A stretch of 59,486 bases of DNA from Thermoflexus hugenholtzii JAD2. GTDB lineage: Bacteria; Chloroflexota; UBA11872; UBA12225. The notes under the pieces are model-generated. The model did no database searches. It saw nothing but the letters and a program-made list of their open reading frames with translations, and was not told the DNA's origin. Within the stretch, counting starts at the first letter, position 1. Each line of letters starts with the position of its first letter. The stretch spans positions 1 to 59,486 of the forward strand of contig CAMBEO010000009.1 in assembly GCA_945865725.1 (NCBI GenBank). Direction: 5' to 3'. Positions 32,275-40,789 of the stretch are shown one piece after another. Both the position numbers and the translations under genes were made by a program.

Positions 32275-33674
32275 CCGGACGAGTGCCGGGTTCTCGTGCC
32301 GGTGCGCCCGGGCAGCTCGCCGAGGGGAATGCCGGCCCGGGCGGCGACGCGCGCGCGGGCGTCGTCGGCCTCTCGCACGACGGTCGACTCCTCGAGGGTG
32401 GCGACGCGTCCGTCGATGACCACGTGCCGGCCCGCGACCCAGACATGGCGGACGTCGTGGCGCGTCGTGGCGTGCACGAGGCGGGCGTACGGGTCGCCGC
32501 CGCCGGACTGGTGGGAACGGTCGGTTGCAACGGCGACGAGGTCCGCCTGCATGCCGGGAGAAATGGCGCCAACCTCGCCTTCAAGGCCGAGGGCGCGAGC
32601 GCCGCCCCGGGTCGCCAGTTCGAACACCTCGGCGGCCGAGACCGATCCCGGCCCGCCGGAAAGGGACGCCAGGAGGTGCGCGAGGCGCATCTCCGCCCAG
32701 GCGTCGAGGGAGTTGGCACAGGCGGCGCCGTCCGCCCCTATTCCGAGACTGACGCCCGCATCCAAGTAGCGACGGACGGGCGCGATCCCGCTGCCGAGTT
32801 TCAGGTTGGATGACGGGCAGTGGACGACGTGCGTGCCGTCGCGCGCGAGGAGGGCGACTTCCTCGGGCTCCGGCCACACGCCATGCGCGAGGACGGCGCG
32901 AGGGCCGGTGATGCCCATGCGGGCGAGGGTCGCGATGTTCGGCGCCCCATGCGCGGCGCGCACGATCGCGGCCTCGTCCGGTTGCTCGCTCGCGTGCGTA
33001 TGCACGACACCGCCAGTGGCGCGGCTCCGGTCGGCGACGGCGCGAAGGGCCTCGGTGGTGCAGGAGAGGACGAAGCGCGGGCACCACGCGTGGCGCAGGC
33101 GCCCGCCCGCGGCTCCCTCCCACGCGTCGCGGAGGCGGTCGCTTTCGGCGATCGAGGTGGCGGTGTCCTCGAGGAGCGAGGCGGGCACCCCCTCGCCGGC
33201 ATCCATCATCGCCTTGCCCCCGACGTACCGGATCCCCGCATCGCGCGCGGACTCGAACAGGGCGTCGGCATGGTGCACGCTGCCCATGTCGAGGACGGAT
33301 GTCGTCCCGCCGCGCAGCAGCTCGTGGATGCCGAGGTCCGCGGAGGCCCGCATGGTCTCGCGATCATGGGCGCCCTCGAGAGGCCAGATGCGCTCCCGCA
33401 ACCAGCGAAGCAACGGGCGCCCCTCGGCGAGGCCCCGGAGGAGGGTCTGGCAGAGGTGCACGTGTGCCTGCACGAGGCCGGGGATGAGGGTGAGGCCGCT
33501 CGCATCGACGTCGCGCGTGCCGGGGACCGGCGCACCGGGCGGGAGGACGGCGGCGATCCGGCCGCCTCGCCCGAGATGCACGTCCCTCCATGCGGTGGTA
33601 CGCGCGTCGTCCATCGCGACGACGAACGCGCCGCGCAACACGACCCCGTCGGGTCCGCCACGATCCTCGACCAC
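32271..33674 (-). CDS. Amidohydrolase of the TRZ/ATZ (nucleoside/guanine deaminase-like) group
   Basis: 467 aa metal-dependent hydrolase. Seen: the first metal motif GLVQAHVHL, second-site HTHASEQPDEAAIVRAAHG, HCPSSNLKLGSGIAPVRRYLDAG, and the catalytic Asp in GIGADGAACANSLD. The closing strands AVGAISPGMQADLVAV are typical of the family. Candidate substrates are S-adenosylhomocysteine/methylthioadenosine, guanine or triazines; 5'-deoxyadenosine/SAH deaminase likeness is strongest. The start GTG 33674 has GGGAGG 7 nt upstream; a GTG at 33689 is an alternative. Confidence 0.88.
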   Translation of the reverse strand: MVEDRGGPDGVVLRGAFVVAMDDARTTAWRDVHLGRGGRIAAVLPPGAPVPGTRDVDASGLTLIPGLVQAHVHLCQTLLRGLAEGRPLLRWLRERIWPLEGAHDRETMRASADLGIHELLRGGTTSVLDMGSVHHADALFESARDAGIRYVGGKAMMDAGEGVPASLLEDTATSIAESDRLRDAWEGAAGGRLRHAWCPRFVLSCTTEALRAVADRSRATGGVVHTHASEQPDEAAIVRAAHGAPNIATLARMGITGPRAVLAHGVWPEPEEVALLARDGTHVVHCPSSNLKLGSGIAPVRRYLDAGVSLGIGADGAACANSLDAWAEMRLAHLLASLSGGPGSVSAAEVFELATRGGARALGLEGEVGAISPGMQADLVAVATDRSHQSGGGDPYARLVHATTRHDVRHVWVAGRHVVIDGRVATLEESTVVREADDARARVAARAGIPLGELPGRTGTRTRHSSG

Positions 33675-33709
33675 GCCTCGCCCTCCCACCGATCGTATCG
33701 GGACGCCAA

Positions 33710-33730
33710 CCCGGTTGCCGGGCCCATCGC
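33710..33730. repeat. Repeat R3-like sequence (diverged)
   Basis: GGTTGCCGGGCCCATCGCAC resembles the inverted R3 sequence (CAGTTGCTGGGCCCATC) found in the VWA and propeller genes. Confidence 0.5.
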
Positions 33731-33805
33731 ACCCGCCGTGGTCCAGGGGAACTTTACGGAATGCCGTTTGTCCTTGCTGTTGACCCTCCCGTCAGCCTCA
33801 GCATG

Positions 33806-34147
33806 CACCCCCAACGCTGCGGCGGGAGAGGGAAGCACCACCCCCACCCTCAGTCCCTCCCCCGCTGCGGCGGGAGAGGGAAGCACCACCCCCACCCTCA
33901 ATCCCTCCCCCGCTGCGGCGGGAGAGGGAAGCACCACCCCCACCCTCAGTCCCTCCCCCGCTGCGGCGGGAGAGGGAAGCACCGCCCCTGCCCCTAGTGC
34001 CGGCCTCACGCGCCCCCACCATCGTTATCCGCGTACGCGGTCCCTCACCCGCTGCGGCGGGAGAGGGAAGCACCACCCCTGCCCCCGGGTAGCGCCCCCT
34101 TCCACTTGCCGCAACAAGCACCCCCAGCGCTGCGGCGGGAGAGGGGC
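33806..34147. repeat. Tandem array of palindromic repeat R1 (six copies)
   Basis: Most of the 652-base gap between the amidohydrolase and TauE genes; no gene is seen here. The centres GCTGCGGCGG of the first four copies are at 33817, 33865, 33913 and 33961, exactly 48 bp apart. A fifth copy, preceded by the R1b segment CATCGTTATCCGCGTACGCG, lies near 34050. A sixth, with the CAACAAGCACCCCCA flank, is near 34130. The array stays open in several frames, which creates long spurious ORFs. A -10-like TACACT follows at 34158-34163. Confidence 0.95.
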
Positions 34148-34326
34148 GTGAGCGCGCTACACTCCGGCAGCTGGAAGGGTCGGGCGCATCCGAGTGCCGT
34201 CCCGGGGTTCGCGCGTGTCGCGGGCGCCCGCCGGCCTCGCCGGACCGGTCGTCGGCCGTGAGGCGTGAGGAACCAGCGGCACCGCGCGATGCGTGGTGCC
34301 GCGCCGCGCCCCGGCAGGACCACACC

Positions 34327-35121
34327 GTGCCCGACCCTAGCCTGACTGACCTGTTCTCATTCCCGTTGCTGTTCGTCGCCGCCGTGCTTGGCGGGGCGCT
34401 GAACGCCGTCGCCGGCGGTGGCACCTTCATCACCCTGCCGTGCCTGATCTTCACGGGCGTGCCCGCGATCTCCGCGAACACGACCAGCACGATGGCGCTC
34501 TGGCCGGGATCGCTGAGCAGCGTGCTGGCCTACCGGCGCGAGTTCAGCCAGTTGCGCAACCTCGGATTGCTCGCGGTGCCCAGCCTCCTAGGTGGCTACG
34601 CGGGCGCGATCCTGCTCCTGCGCACCCCCGAGGACACCTTCGTCCAACTGGTCCCGTGGCTGTTGCTGGGCGCGACCGTGCTGTTCACCTTCGGATCGAC
34701 CCTGACGCGCCGCCTCCGCGACACCTTCCGGATGGGAACCACGGACGGGGTGCGCGGCGTGCTCGTCGTCGGCGCCCTGCAGGTCGCGATCTCGATCTAC
34801 GGGGGCTACTTCGGCGGCGGGATCGGCATCCTCATGCTCGCGTCATTCGTGCTCATGGGCATGGAGCGCATCCATGAGATGAACGCGCTCAAGACGATCC
34901 TCGCCAGCTGCATCAACGGCGTGGCCGTCGTGACATTCATCCTCAGCGGCAAGATCTTCTGGGTGCAGGCGGCGGTGATGATCGCCGGCGGGATCCTCGG
35001 GGGATACCTCGGCGCGCACTACGCGCGGCGTTTGCCCGGCGAGCGCGTGCGCCAGTTCGTCACGGTCGTCGCCACGACGATGACGGTGTACTTCTTCGCC
35101 AAGACATACGTCCTGGCCTAG
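34327..35121 (+). CDS. TauE/SafE-family permease (sulfite or organosulfonate exporter type)
   Basis: 264 aa, about eight membrane segments. The N-terminal motif LGGALNAVAGGGTFITLPCLIF and its repeat in the second half, GGYFGGGIGILMLASFVLMG, are the family hallmarks. GTG 34327 has CAGGA about 6 nt upstream. TauE/SafE proteins export sulfite, sulfoacetate or other small anions. The sulfite-oxidase-fold enzyme 1.2 kb downstream makes a sulfur role plausible, but the genes are convergent. Confidence 0.9.
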   Translation: MPDPSLTDLFSFPLLFVAAVLGGALNAVAGGGTFITLPCLIFTGVPAISANTTSTMALWPGSLSSVLAYRREFSQLRNLGLLAVPSLLGGYAGAILLLRTPEDTFVQLVPWLLLGATVLFTFGSTLTRRLRDTFRMGTTDGVRGVLVVGALQVAISIYGGYFGGGIGILMLASFVLMGMERIHEMNALKTILASCINGVAVVTFILSGKIFWVQAAVMIAGGILGGYLGAHYARRLPGERVRQFVTVVATTMTVYFFAKTYVLA

Positions 35122-35149
35122 GACCGGCGCGGGCGGCGGGCCGTGGTCG

Positions 35150-36295
35150 CTACCACTCGCGCATGAGGTCGGCGGCGGACAGGCCGGCGTTCTGGCCGAG
35201 GCCGAAGGCGGTGGCGATCAGGTTCCGCTGCCCCGACACGATGTCGCCCGCGGCGAACAGCCCGGGCACCGGTTCGCCGTCGGGACCAAGCACCGCGCCG
35301 TCCTCGTCGACGACAAGCAGGCCCTCCTCGTCGACCTTCAGGTCCCACCCGTCATCTGGCGACAGGTACTCCCGGTTGGCCTTGAGGCTGTAGTCGACGA
35401 AGAAGCCGTCGGCCATGACCTCGCGCCCCGAGGCAAGCCGCAGGCCGAGGAGGTCGGTGCCCTTGCCGACGTGGGCGACGATCGGTTCCGTCTCGATGGC
35501 GATGCCCCGCGCACGGAGGGTCGCGAGGCGCGCTTCCGACATGTCCGGGTCGGCGCCATTGGTCAGGATCGTCACCTCGGGCGTGAAGTCCTGCGCGCCA
35601 CGGGCGATGGACCACGCAAAGTCGCCGGACCCGACGACCGCGAGGTGCTTGTCGACGTGCAGGTGGCCGTCGCAGCGGATGCAGACGTGCCACCCCTTTC
35701 GGTTGCCGGCGTAGCGAAAGACGACGCGGTGCGACTGGTAGAGGCGGTTGGCGCCCTCCGTCACGTCGATGTCCGGCCAGATGTCCTCAAAGCCGCTGGC
35801 CACGACCAGGGTGCGGGCGCGAAACCGCTCGATCTTGAGCGGTTCGCCCGCCTTGAGGGGCCGGGTGGAGGCCCTGATCTCGTAGAGGAATCCCGCGGGT
35901 GCTGGCTCGCACTCCGGGGCGGGCACGCGGGTGACCCGAAGGACCATCCCGGCGCGACGCCAGATGCCCACGTGCCGGGGCGTGCCGCCGATGGAGGTGA
36001 CGTGTCCCGGCTGCGCCGCCATCCATTCCCGCAGGGCGACCGCGAGTTTCGGGCCAGTGATGGCCCGGAAGGTCGGGACGTCCAGGAACTCCACGCTCTT
36101 GGACCAGAAGGCGCGGCCCTTCCGTTGGCTGACCGGCCCGGCCTCGAGGACAAGGACTGACCGCATCTGGTGGGCGACGGACACCGCCGCCTGCGTGCCG
36201 GCCGGACCGCCCCCGATGACGGCAACGTCGAAGACGTCGGGGGGAGAGGCCGGCGCGCCCCCTTCAAGACTGCCTTCGGTGGCCCCTTCGCTCAC
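35150..36295 (-). CDS. Thioredoxin-reductase-like FAD/NAD(P) oxidoreductase
   Basis: 381 aa. GTG 36295 overlaps the stop of the sulfite-oxidase-like gene (GTGA). FAD motif VAVIGGGPAGTQAAVSVA near residue 22. A TrxR-type redox pair is present as CIRCDG (normally CATCDG), followed by the NAD(P) motif AVVGSGDFAW. C-terminal FAD contact: GLFAAGDIVSGQRNLIATAFGLGQNAG. The protein is longer than TrxB (about 310) through insertions between the FAD and redox motifs. It probably reduces a disulfide or acts as an electron donor. Coupling to the molybdoenzyme gene suggests a shared electron path. Confidence 0.85.
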   Translation of the reverse strand: MSEGATEGSLEGGAPASPPDVFDVAVIGGGPAGTQAAVSVAHQMRSVLVLEAGPVSQRKGRAFWSKSVEFLDVPTFRAITGPKLAVALREWMAAQPGHVTSIGGTPRHVGIWRRAGMVLRVTRVPAPECEPAPAGFLYEIRASTRPLKAGEPLKIERFRARTLVVASGFEDIWPDIDVTEGANRLYQSHRVVFRYAGNRKGWHVCIRCDGHLHVDKHLAVVGSGDFAWSIARGAQDFTPEVTILTNGADPDMSEARLATLRARGIAIETEPIVAHVGKGTDLLGLRLASGREVMADGFFVDYSLKANREYLSPDDGWDLKVDEEGLLVVDEDGAVLGPDGEPVPGLFAAGDIVSGQRNLIATAFGLGQNAGLSAADLMREW

Positions 36296-36936
36296 CAGTG
36301 CCGTTCCTCCTTCCACGGGTCGGCGTCGTTGTGGTAGCCGTTCTGCTCCCAGAAGCCGGGCTGGTCTTCGCGCACGAACTCGAGGCCGCGCAGCCACTTG
36401 GCACTCTTCCAGAAGTAGCGGGCCGGCACGACCAGGCGCAATGGCCACCCGTGGTCCAGGGACAGGTCGCTGCCGTCGGCCCGATGGGCAAGCAGGACCT
36501 CGTCGTCGAGAATCGCACTGATCGGCAGGTTTGCCGTGAAGCCGGCCTCGCAATGCGCGATCACGAAGCGCGCGTCGGCCGTCGGCCGGATCATGTCGAG
36601 GAGGTGGCGCATCGACACGCCTTCCCACGTCATGTCCAGCTTGCTCCACCGGGTCACGCAATGGATGTCCATCGTGCGCTCGACCGTCGGGAGGTCGCGG
36701 AACGCCCGGTAGTCCAGGGTGACCGGGTTTTCGACGTGGCCCCAGGCGCGGAACGACCAAGTCGCCTCGACGAACCGGGGGACGCCCCCGAAATGGAGGA
36801 CCGGCCACCCGTTCGTGACGAACTGGCCGGGCGGGACGCGATCGCGGACGGGTTCGGGCACCCGCTCGCGCAGGGCCGCGACCTTGGCCTCGTCGACGCC
36901 CTTGCCCTTGAGCTTGGCTGGCAAGCGAAAAAACAC
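36292..36936 (-). CDS. Sulfite-oxidase-fold molybdopterin oxidoreductase (YedY/MsrP-like)
   Basis: 214 aa, only the molybdopterin-binding domain. The Mo-ligating Cys lies in MDIHCVTRWSKLDMTWEGV near residue 93. LSLDHGWPLRLVVPARYFWKSAKWLRGLEF is the usual closing signature. No signal peptide or Tat motif is seen, so it is cytoplasmic unless carried by a partner. The start is GTG 36936 with GGAGGAG about 6 nt upstream and a -10-like TACACT at 36958-36963. It is coupled to the TrxR-like gene. Substrate may be sulfite, a sulfoxide or another oxo-anion. Confidence 0.88.
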   Translation of the reverse strand: MFFRLPAKLKGKGVDEAKVAALRERVPEPVRDRVPPGQFVTNGWPVLHFGGVPRFVEATWSFRAWGHVENPVTLDYRAFRDLPTVERTMDIHCVTRWSKLDMTWEGVSMRHLLDMIRPTADARFVIAHCEAGFTANLPISAILDDEVLLAHRADGSDLSLDHGWPLRLVVPARYFWKSAKWLRGLEFVREDQPGFWEQNGYHNDADPWKEERHW

Positions 36937-36999
36937 GTCAGCTCCTCCCTCGCCGAAGTGTACGAGGGCGTGCGGTCGTGCCGGCGCGGGTCGTGGCGA

Positions 37000-37458
37000 C
37001 TAGCGACCGACCGGCGACCCGGGCAGTTTCCCTGCGTGGGCGGACGCAGGCCCGTGGGGATGGCCCGCATACATCGCGCGCTGCACGATCATGAGGGCAA
37101 GCATGCCGAGAAGCATCGCGACGTGCGACGCAACGTTCACCGCCCCGGAGAACTCGGGCCAAATGAAGCCGGCCGCGTGGATCGGGATCGTGGGGACGAC
37201 CATCGCCAGCGACATCTCGGCCCCGTGGCGCCAGGAGTGCCCCCGGTAGCGCATCCACAGGACCATCGGGACGATCATGGCCAGGTCCATCGAGGCGATG
37301 CCGGCAAGGGTGCCCCAGGTCGAGTCAACCGTCCCGGACACGTCGTGGGGCACCCCGAATCCATCGCCGACTGCCAGGCGGGTTGCCAGGCCGAAGGGGA
37401 TCATGCCCGCGAACATCGCGACGACCATCTCGAGGTAGTGGCGAATGAACGATCCCAT
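37000..37458 (-). CDS. Integral membrane protein, four helices, unknown
   Basis: 152 aa, about four membrane segments, Met-rich (MVVAMFAGMIPFGLATRLA, LAGIASMDLAMIVPMVLWM, MSLAMVVPTIPIHAAGF, HVAMLLGMLALMIVQRAMYAG). Several His and Met residues in or near the helices could bind metal or heme. It has ATG 37458 and a -10-like TACGAT (37466-37471) 7 nt upstream with no Shine-Dalgarno site. It precedes the sulfite-oxidase-like gene on the same strand by 63 nt, so it might be its membrane partner. That is inference. Confidence 0.75.
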   Translation of the reverse strand: MGSFIRHYLEMVVAMFAGMIPFGLATRLAVGDGFGVPHDVSGTVDSTWGTLAGIASMDLAMIVPMVLWMRYRGHSWRHGAEMSLAMVVPTIPIHAAGFIWPEFSGAVNVASHVAMLLGMLALMIVQRAMYAGHPHGPASAHAGKLPGSPVGR

Positions 37459-37465
37459 CCGGGGG

Positions 37466-37471
37466 ATCGTA
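37466..37471 (-). promoter_or_regulatory. Candidate -10 element, leaderless start
   Basis: Minus-strand TACGAT ends 7 nt before the ATG at 37458. A plus-strand TACACT for the divergent TPP enzyme lies at 37545-37550. Confidence 0.4.
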
Positions 37472-37614
37472 TCGACGGCGGCTGGGCCTCGCGTGCGGGT
37501 TTCCCCCGGAGATCGGGGAGCGGCCCGCGCCGGGTGGGCGCCGCTACACTGGCCGGGCAGTCCAGAGAGACGGCCTGCCGTGCCGGCCGACAGCGCACCC
37601 CGGGGGATCCCACG

Positions 37615-39303
37615 ATGACCACGACCACGCCCGCGCGCCAGGCCACGGCCAGCGACGACGCGTCCGTTCCCGCGCCTCGCACCGGTGGCGAACTGATCGT
37701 CGATGGACTCATCGCCTCGGGCGTTCGCCATGCGTTCGGCATCGCTGGCGTCCACAACCTGCCCCTTTACGACGCCCTGCATCGACGGGGGGGCATCGAC
37801 ACGTTCGTGACGCGCCACGAACAGGGGGCGGCCTTCATGGCCGACGGCTACGCGCGCGTGTCGGGCACGCCGGGGGTCGCACTCGTCACGACCGGTCCGG
37901 GGATCACGAACACCGTGACGCCGATCGCCGGGTCGTGGTCCGACTCGGTACCGGTCCTGGTGATCGGCACGGCCGGCGAGGTCCCCCTCCTTGGCAAGTA
38001 CAAGGGGTACCTGCACGAGTACAAGGACCAGCATGGGGTGATGACGTCGGCGGCCGGAAGCCACCTCGTGACCCGCACGGAGGACCTCGAGGCGGCGACC
38101 ATCCAGGCGATCGCGGCGATGCGGACGGGGCGTGCGCGACCGTCCGTCCTCGAGGTGCCGATCGACGTGATGGCGGCCTCCGCCGCGGTTGCGCGGACGC
38201 CGCGACCCGCACCGGCGGAGGTTTCGGCGCCGGATGCCGGGGCGATCCGCCGAACCGCCCGGATGCTCCACGCGGCGCGCCGGCCGATCATCTTCGCCGG
38301 GGGCGGCGTCGCCAGTGCGGGGGCCGAGAGGCTCCTGCTGCGCCTTTCGGAACGGTTGCGAGCGCCGGTGCTGACGTCGATTCTGGGCAAGGGCGCGATC
38401 CCCGACAGTAGCCCCTGGGCGGCGGGTTGCACGTGGCGCACCTCGTCCGGCCCGGCGGACGGCTACCCCGATGCGTGGCGCACGGCGGATGCCGGCCTCG
38501 TCGTCGGCAGCCGGATGACCGGAATGTCCACGCGCGCGTGGCGGCTGCCGCTGCCCGCGCAACTGGCTCACCTGGACGTCGACGCGAGCGAGATCGGCAA
38601 GTCGTACCCGGTGGCCGAGGCCCTCGTCGGCGATGCCCGCGCGGGCCTGATCGCCCTCCTGGAGGAACTTGATCGCCTCGGCACGACGACGGCATCCGAT
38701 TGGCGCGCCGAGGAGGTCCAGGGCGCGCGTGACACCGACGACGCCCTCGGACGTGAGCGGTGCGCCGATGCCCTCACGATTGTCGACCAGTTGCGTGACG
38801 GGATCCCGGACGACGGGATCCTGGCCCTCGACCAGTCAATGGCCTGCTACTGGTCGGTCCGCCACTACCGCGTCAACGCGCCCCGGCAGTTCCTCTACCC
38901 GGCAGGGTCGGCCACCCTCGGGTTTGGCCTGCCCGTCGGGATCGGGGCGCAGGTCGCGGCGCCGGACCGGCAAGTGGTCGTCCTCGCCGGCGACGGCGGT
39001 TTCATGTTCACGTCGAACGAGCTGGCAACCGCGGTGCAGTACGCGCTGCCGGTGACGACGATCGTGTGCAACGACGACGCCTACGGGATGATCAAGGCGT
39101 CACAGGAGCGGCGGTACGGCGGCCGGGTGATCGACACGGTGCTGCGCAACCCCGACTTCGTGGGGTTCGCGCGGTCGTTCGGGGCGCATGCCGAGAAGTT
39201 GGGCGGGCCGGACGAGATCGCCGGCGCGATCCGGGCGGCGCGGCACCGCGTGGGGCCGACGGTCTACGTGCTCGACATCGTGCTCGAGCCGCCGTTCCAC
39301 TGA
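37615..39303 (+). CDS. Thiamine-pyrophosphate enzyme (acetolactate synthase / AruI-like decarboxylase)
   Basis: 562 aa. N-terminal PYR domain with catalytic Glu in TRHEQGAAFMADGYARVSGTPG; middle domain RRPIIFAGGGVASAGAERLL; C-terminal PP domain with the TPP/Mg motif LAGDGGFMFTSNELATAVQYALPVTTIVCNDDAYG. The LLGKYKGYLHEYKDQ region resembles 5-guanidino-2-oxopentanoate decarboxylase (AruI) as I remember it more than true IlvB. No ilvN lies beside it. The ATG at 37615 lacks a good Shine-Dalgarno site; a very long open frame upstream (from 36298) is antisense noise. Biosynthetic acetolactate synthase, AruI-type or sulfur-linked (Xsc-like) roles remain open. Confidence 0.85.
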   Translation: MTTTTPARQATASDDASVPAPRTGGELIVDGLIASGVRHAFGIAGVHNLPLYDALHRRGGIDTFVTRHEQGAAFMADGYARVSGTPGVALVTTGPGITNTVTPIAGSWSDSVPVLVIGTAGEVPLLGKYKGYLHEYKDQHGVMTSAAGSHLVTRTEDLEAATIQAIAAMRTGRARPSVLEVPIDVMAASAAVARTPRPAPAEVSAPDAGAIRRTARMLHAARRPIIFAGGGVASAGAERLLLRLSERLRAPVLTSILGKGAIPDSSPWAAGCTWRTSSGPADGYPDAWRTADAGLVVGSRMTGMSTRAWRLPLPAQLAHLDVDASEIGKSYPVAEALVGDARAGLIALLEELDRLGTTTASDWRAEEVQGARDTDDALGRERCADALTIVDQLRDGIPDDGILALDQSMACYWSVRHYRVNAPRQFLYPAGSATLGFGLPVGIGAQVAAPDRQVVVLAGDGGFMFTSNELATAVQYALPVTTIVCNDDAYGMIKASQERRYGGRVIDTVLRNPDFVGFARSFGAHAEKLGGPDEIAGAIRAARHRVGPTVYVLDIVLEPPFH

Positions 39304-39310
39304 GCGGCGG

Positions 39311-39398
39311 ACGAGTGCGAAGGGGGGACGGGTGCGAAGGGGGGACGGGTGCGAAGGGGGGACGGGTGCGAAAGGTGGGACGGGTGCGAAAGGTGGGG
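39311..39398. repeat. 17-bp minisatellite, five copies
   Basis: Unit ACGGGTGCGAAGGGGGG at 39311 (one mismatch), 39328 and 39345, then two 18-19 bp variants ACGGGTGCGAAAGGTGGG at 39362 and 39380. It lies between the stop of the TPP enzyme and the stop of the small minus-strand gene. Confidence 0.95.
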
Positions 39399-39403
39399 CG
39401 TGG

Positions 39404-39670
39404 TCAGTTGCGGACAAGGCCCTCGTCGCGGGGGTGCGCCTTCTCGAAGACGATGCGCCGCGCCTCGATGGTGGTGAACCCCTGCCGCTCGAGTTGCGTG
39501 CACCAGGATGCAAGGGTGCGCTTCGTCGGCTTGCGCCCGGGCCGTGGCGCCGCGGTGGCTGCGGGCGCCGACGCGCGGTTCGTCGCCTCGGCGCGACGAC
39601 GCGATGCCGGGCGCCCCGTGACCTCGGTGCCGTCCGCCCCGGCGCCAACGTCTCCGTCTTCGATCACCAT
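39404..39670 (-). CDS. Small basic protein, unknown
   Basis: 88 aa. ATG 39670 with GGAGAA 4 nt upstream. The first half is disordered and Ala/Arg-rich. The second half looks folded: RKPTKRTLASWCTQLERQGFTTIEARRIVFEKAHPRDEGLVRN, with two predicted helices and a single Cys. A longer frame upstream to 40051 overlaps the aquaporin gene and lacks a ribosome site. Family not recognised; a nucleic-acid or protein-binding role is only suggested by the charge. Confidence 0.65.
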   Translation of the reverse strand: MVIEDGDVGAGADGTEVTGRPASRRRAEATNRASAPAATAAPRPGRKPTKRTLASWCTQLERQGFTTIEARRIVFEKAHPRDEGLVRN

Positions 39671-39846
39671 GCCTTCTCCTGCCGGATCGTGCCGGTCAAG
39701 CCGACGGTTCCCCGGACCAATGATAGTGCGCGAGGATAGGGCGCCGCGCGAACCGATGGGGGTTGCCGCCCGTCTTTGACATGGCGAGGTCCGCGGCGCA
39801 CGTGCCGCACGGCCCGGAACGATGCTTGACCCGAGGAGCGAACGCC

Positions 39847-40647
39847 ATGCCAATGCCCCGGCCTCGTCGCGCCCCTGCCCGCCCTGGCGGGCCGCGTCCC
39901 GCGGAATCCACGGCCGAGGCGCCGCGTGACACCGACCTTCCAGACGATGGCACCGGCACGTCAAGCGCCGGCGTCGCCGGGGACATCGGGATCGCCTTCG
40001 GCGTCGAGGTGATCGGGACCTTCCTGATCGTCTTCGCGAGCGTCGCGTCAATCGTGGTGACGCAAGCGCAGGACGTGGCGGGTGCGGCCCTTGGCGCCGG
40101 CCTGGCGACGGGGGTCCTCGTCGCGTCGCTCGGACACTTGAGTGCCGCCCTGTTCAACCCGGCGATCGCCGTCGCCTTCGCCGTCACCGGTCGCCTCTCG
40201 CCCTCCCGGGCCGCCCTTGCAGTGCTCGGCCAGGCCATCGGGTCCGTCCTCGGCGCTGGCGCGGTCGCGTTCACGTTCCCGGCGGAAGTCGTCTCGAAGG
40301 TCGGCAACGCCACCCCAGGGATCGGGCCGGGCGCGACGGACGTCGCCGCGGCCGCCGTGGAGGCCATCGCCACCTTCCTCGTCGTGACCGTCCTGTACGG
40401 CAGCTGGTTTGACGAGCGGAACCGGTCCGCACTCGGGCCGCTGTACGTCGGCTTGGCGGTCACGGCGGCGATCATGGCCACCGCATCGATCTCCGGCGGG
40501 GCATTGAACCCGGCCAGGTGGTTCGGGCCCGCGCTCTACAACGCCACGTACGAGAACGGTTGGGTCTGGATCGTCGGGCCGACGCTTGGCGCGGTTGTCG
40601 CGGGCGCGACCTACCAGTTCGGCTTCATGCGCGGTCGCGCCCACTGA
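39847..40647 (+). CDS. MIP-family channel (aquaporin / aquaglyceroporin)
   Basis: 266 aa. An unusual 45-residue Pro/Arg-rich cytoplasmic N-terminus precedes six membrane helices. Both NPA boxes are present: LFNPAIAVAFA and GGALNPARWFGPAL. The second carries the conserved selectivity-filter Arg. ATG 39847 with GAGGAG 7 nt upstream. Water, glycerol, urea or ammonia are all known cargo in this family. The urease cluster 10 kb away makes urea or ammonia worth considering but proves nothing. Confidence 0.92.
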   Translation: MPMPRPRRAPARPGGPRPAESTAEAPRDTDLPDDGTGTSSAGVAGDIGIAFGVEVIGTFLIVFASVASIVVTQAQDVAGAALGAGLATGVLVASLGHLSAALFNPAIAVAFAVTGRLSPSRAALAVLGQAIGSVLGAGAVAFTFPAEVVSKVGNATPGIGPGATDVAAAAVEAIATFLVVTVLYGSWFDERNRSALGPLYVGLAVTAAIMATASISGGALNPARWFGPALYNATYENGWVWIVGPTLGAVVAGATYQFGFMRGRAH

Positions 40648-40734
40648 CGGGTGGCCGGTGCAACCGTGACCGGTAACGCGCGTTCTGTACGGTGAAGCCC
40701 CGCGAGCGCGGCCACGCGGACGGGGCTCGACCAA

Positions 40735-40767
40735 GGGGCCGTCGGTACCGCTTGTACCGGCGGCCCC
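40735..40767. terminator. Bidirectional terminator between convergent genes
   Basis: GGGGCCG-T-CGGTAC, loop CGCTT, GTACCG-G-CGGCCCC: a 14-bp stem with one T-G wobble. It lies between the channel gene and the RraA-like gene. T-tracts are missing on both sides. Confidence 0.65.
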
Positions 40768-40789
40768 GCTGGATTCCGGGGCCAGAGCG

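Noticed and set aside
33806-34147. Regularly spaced repeats resembling a CRISPR array
   Set aside because: The sequence between cores is the same in each unit (48-bp tandem repeat), so there are no variable spacers, and no cas genes are nearby.
36298-37614. 440-residue upstream extension of the TPP enzyme frame
   Set aside because: It runs antisense through two genes; enzyme homology starts only after the ATG at 37615.
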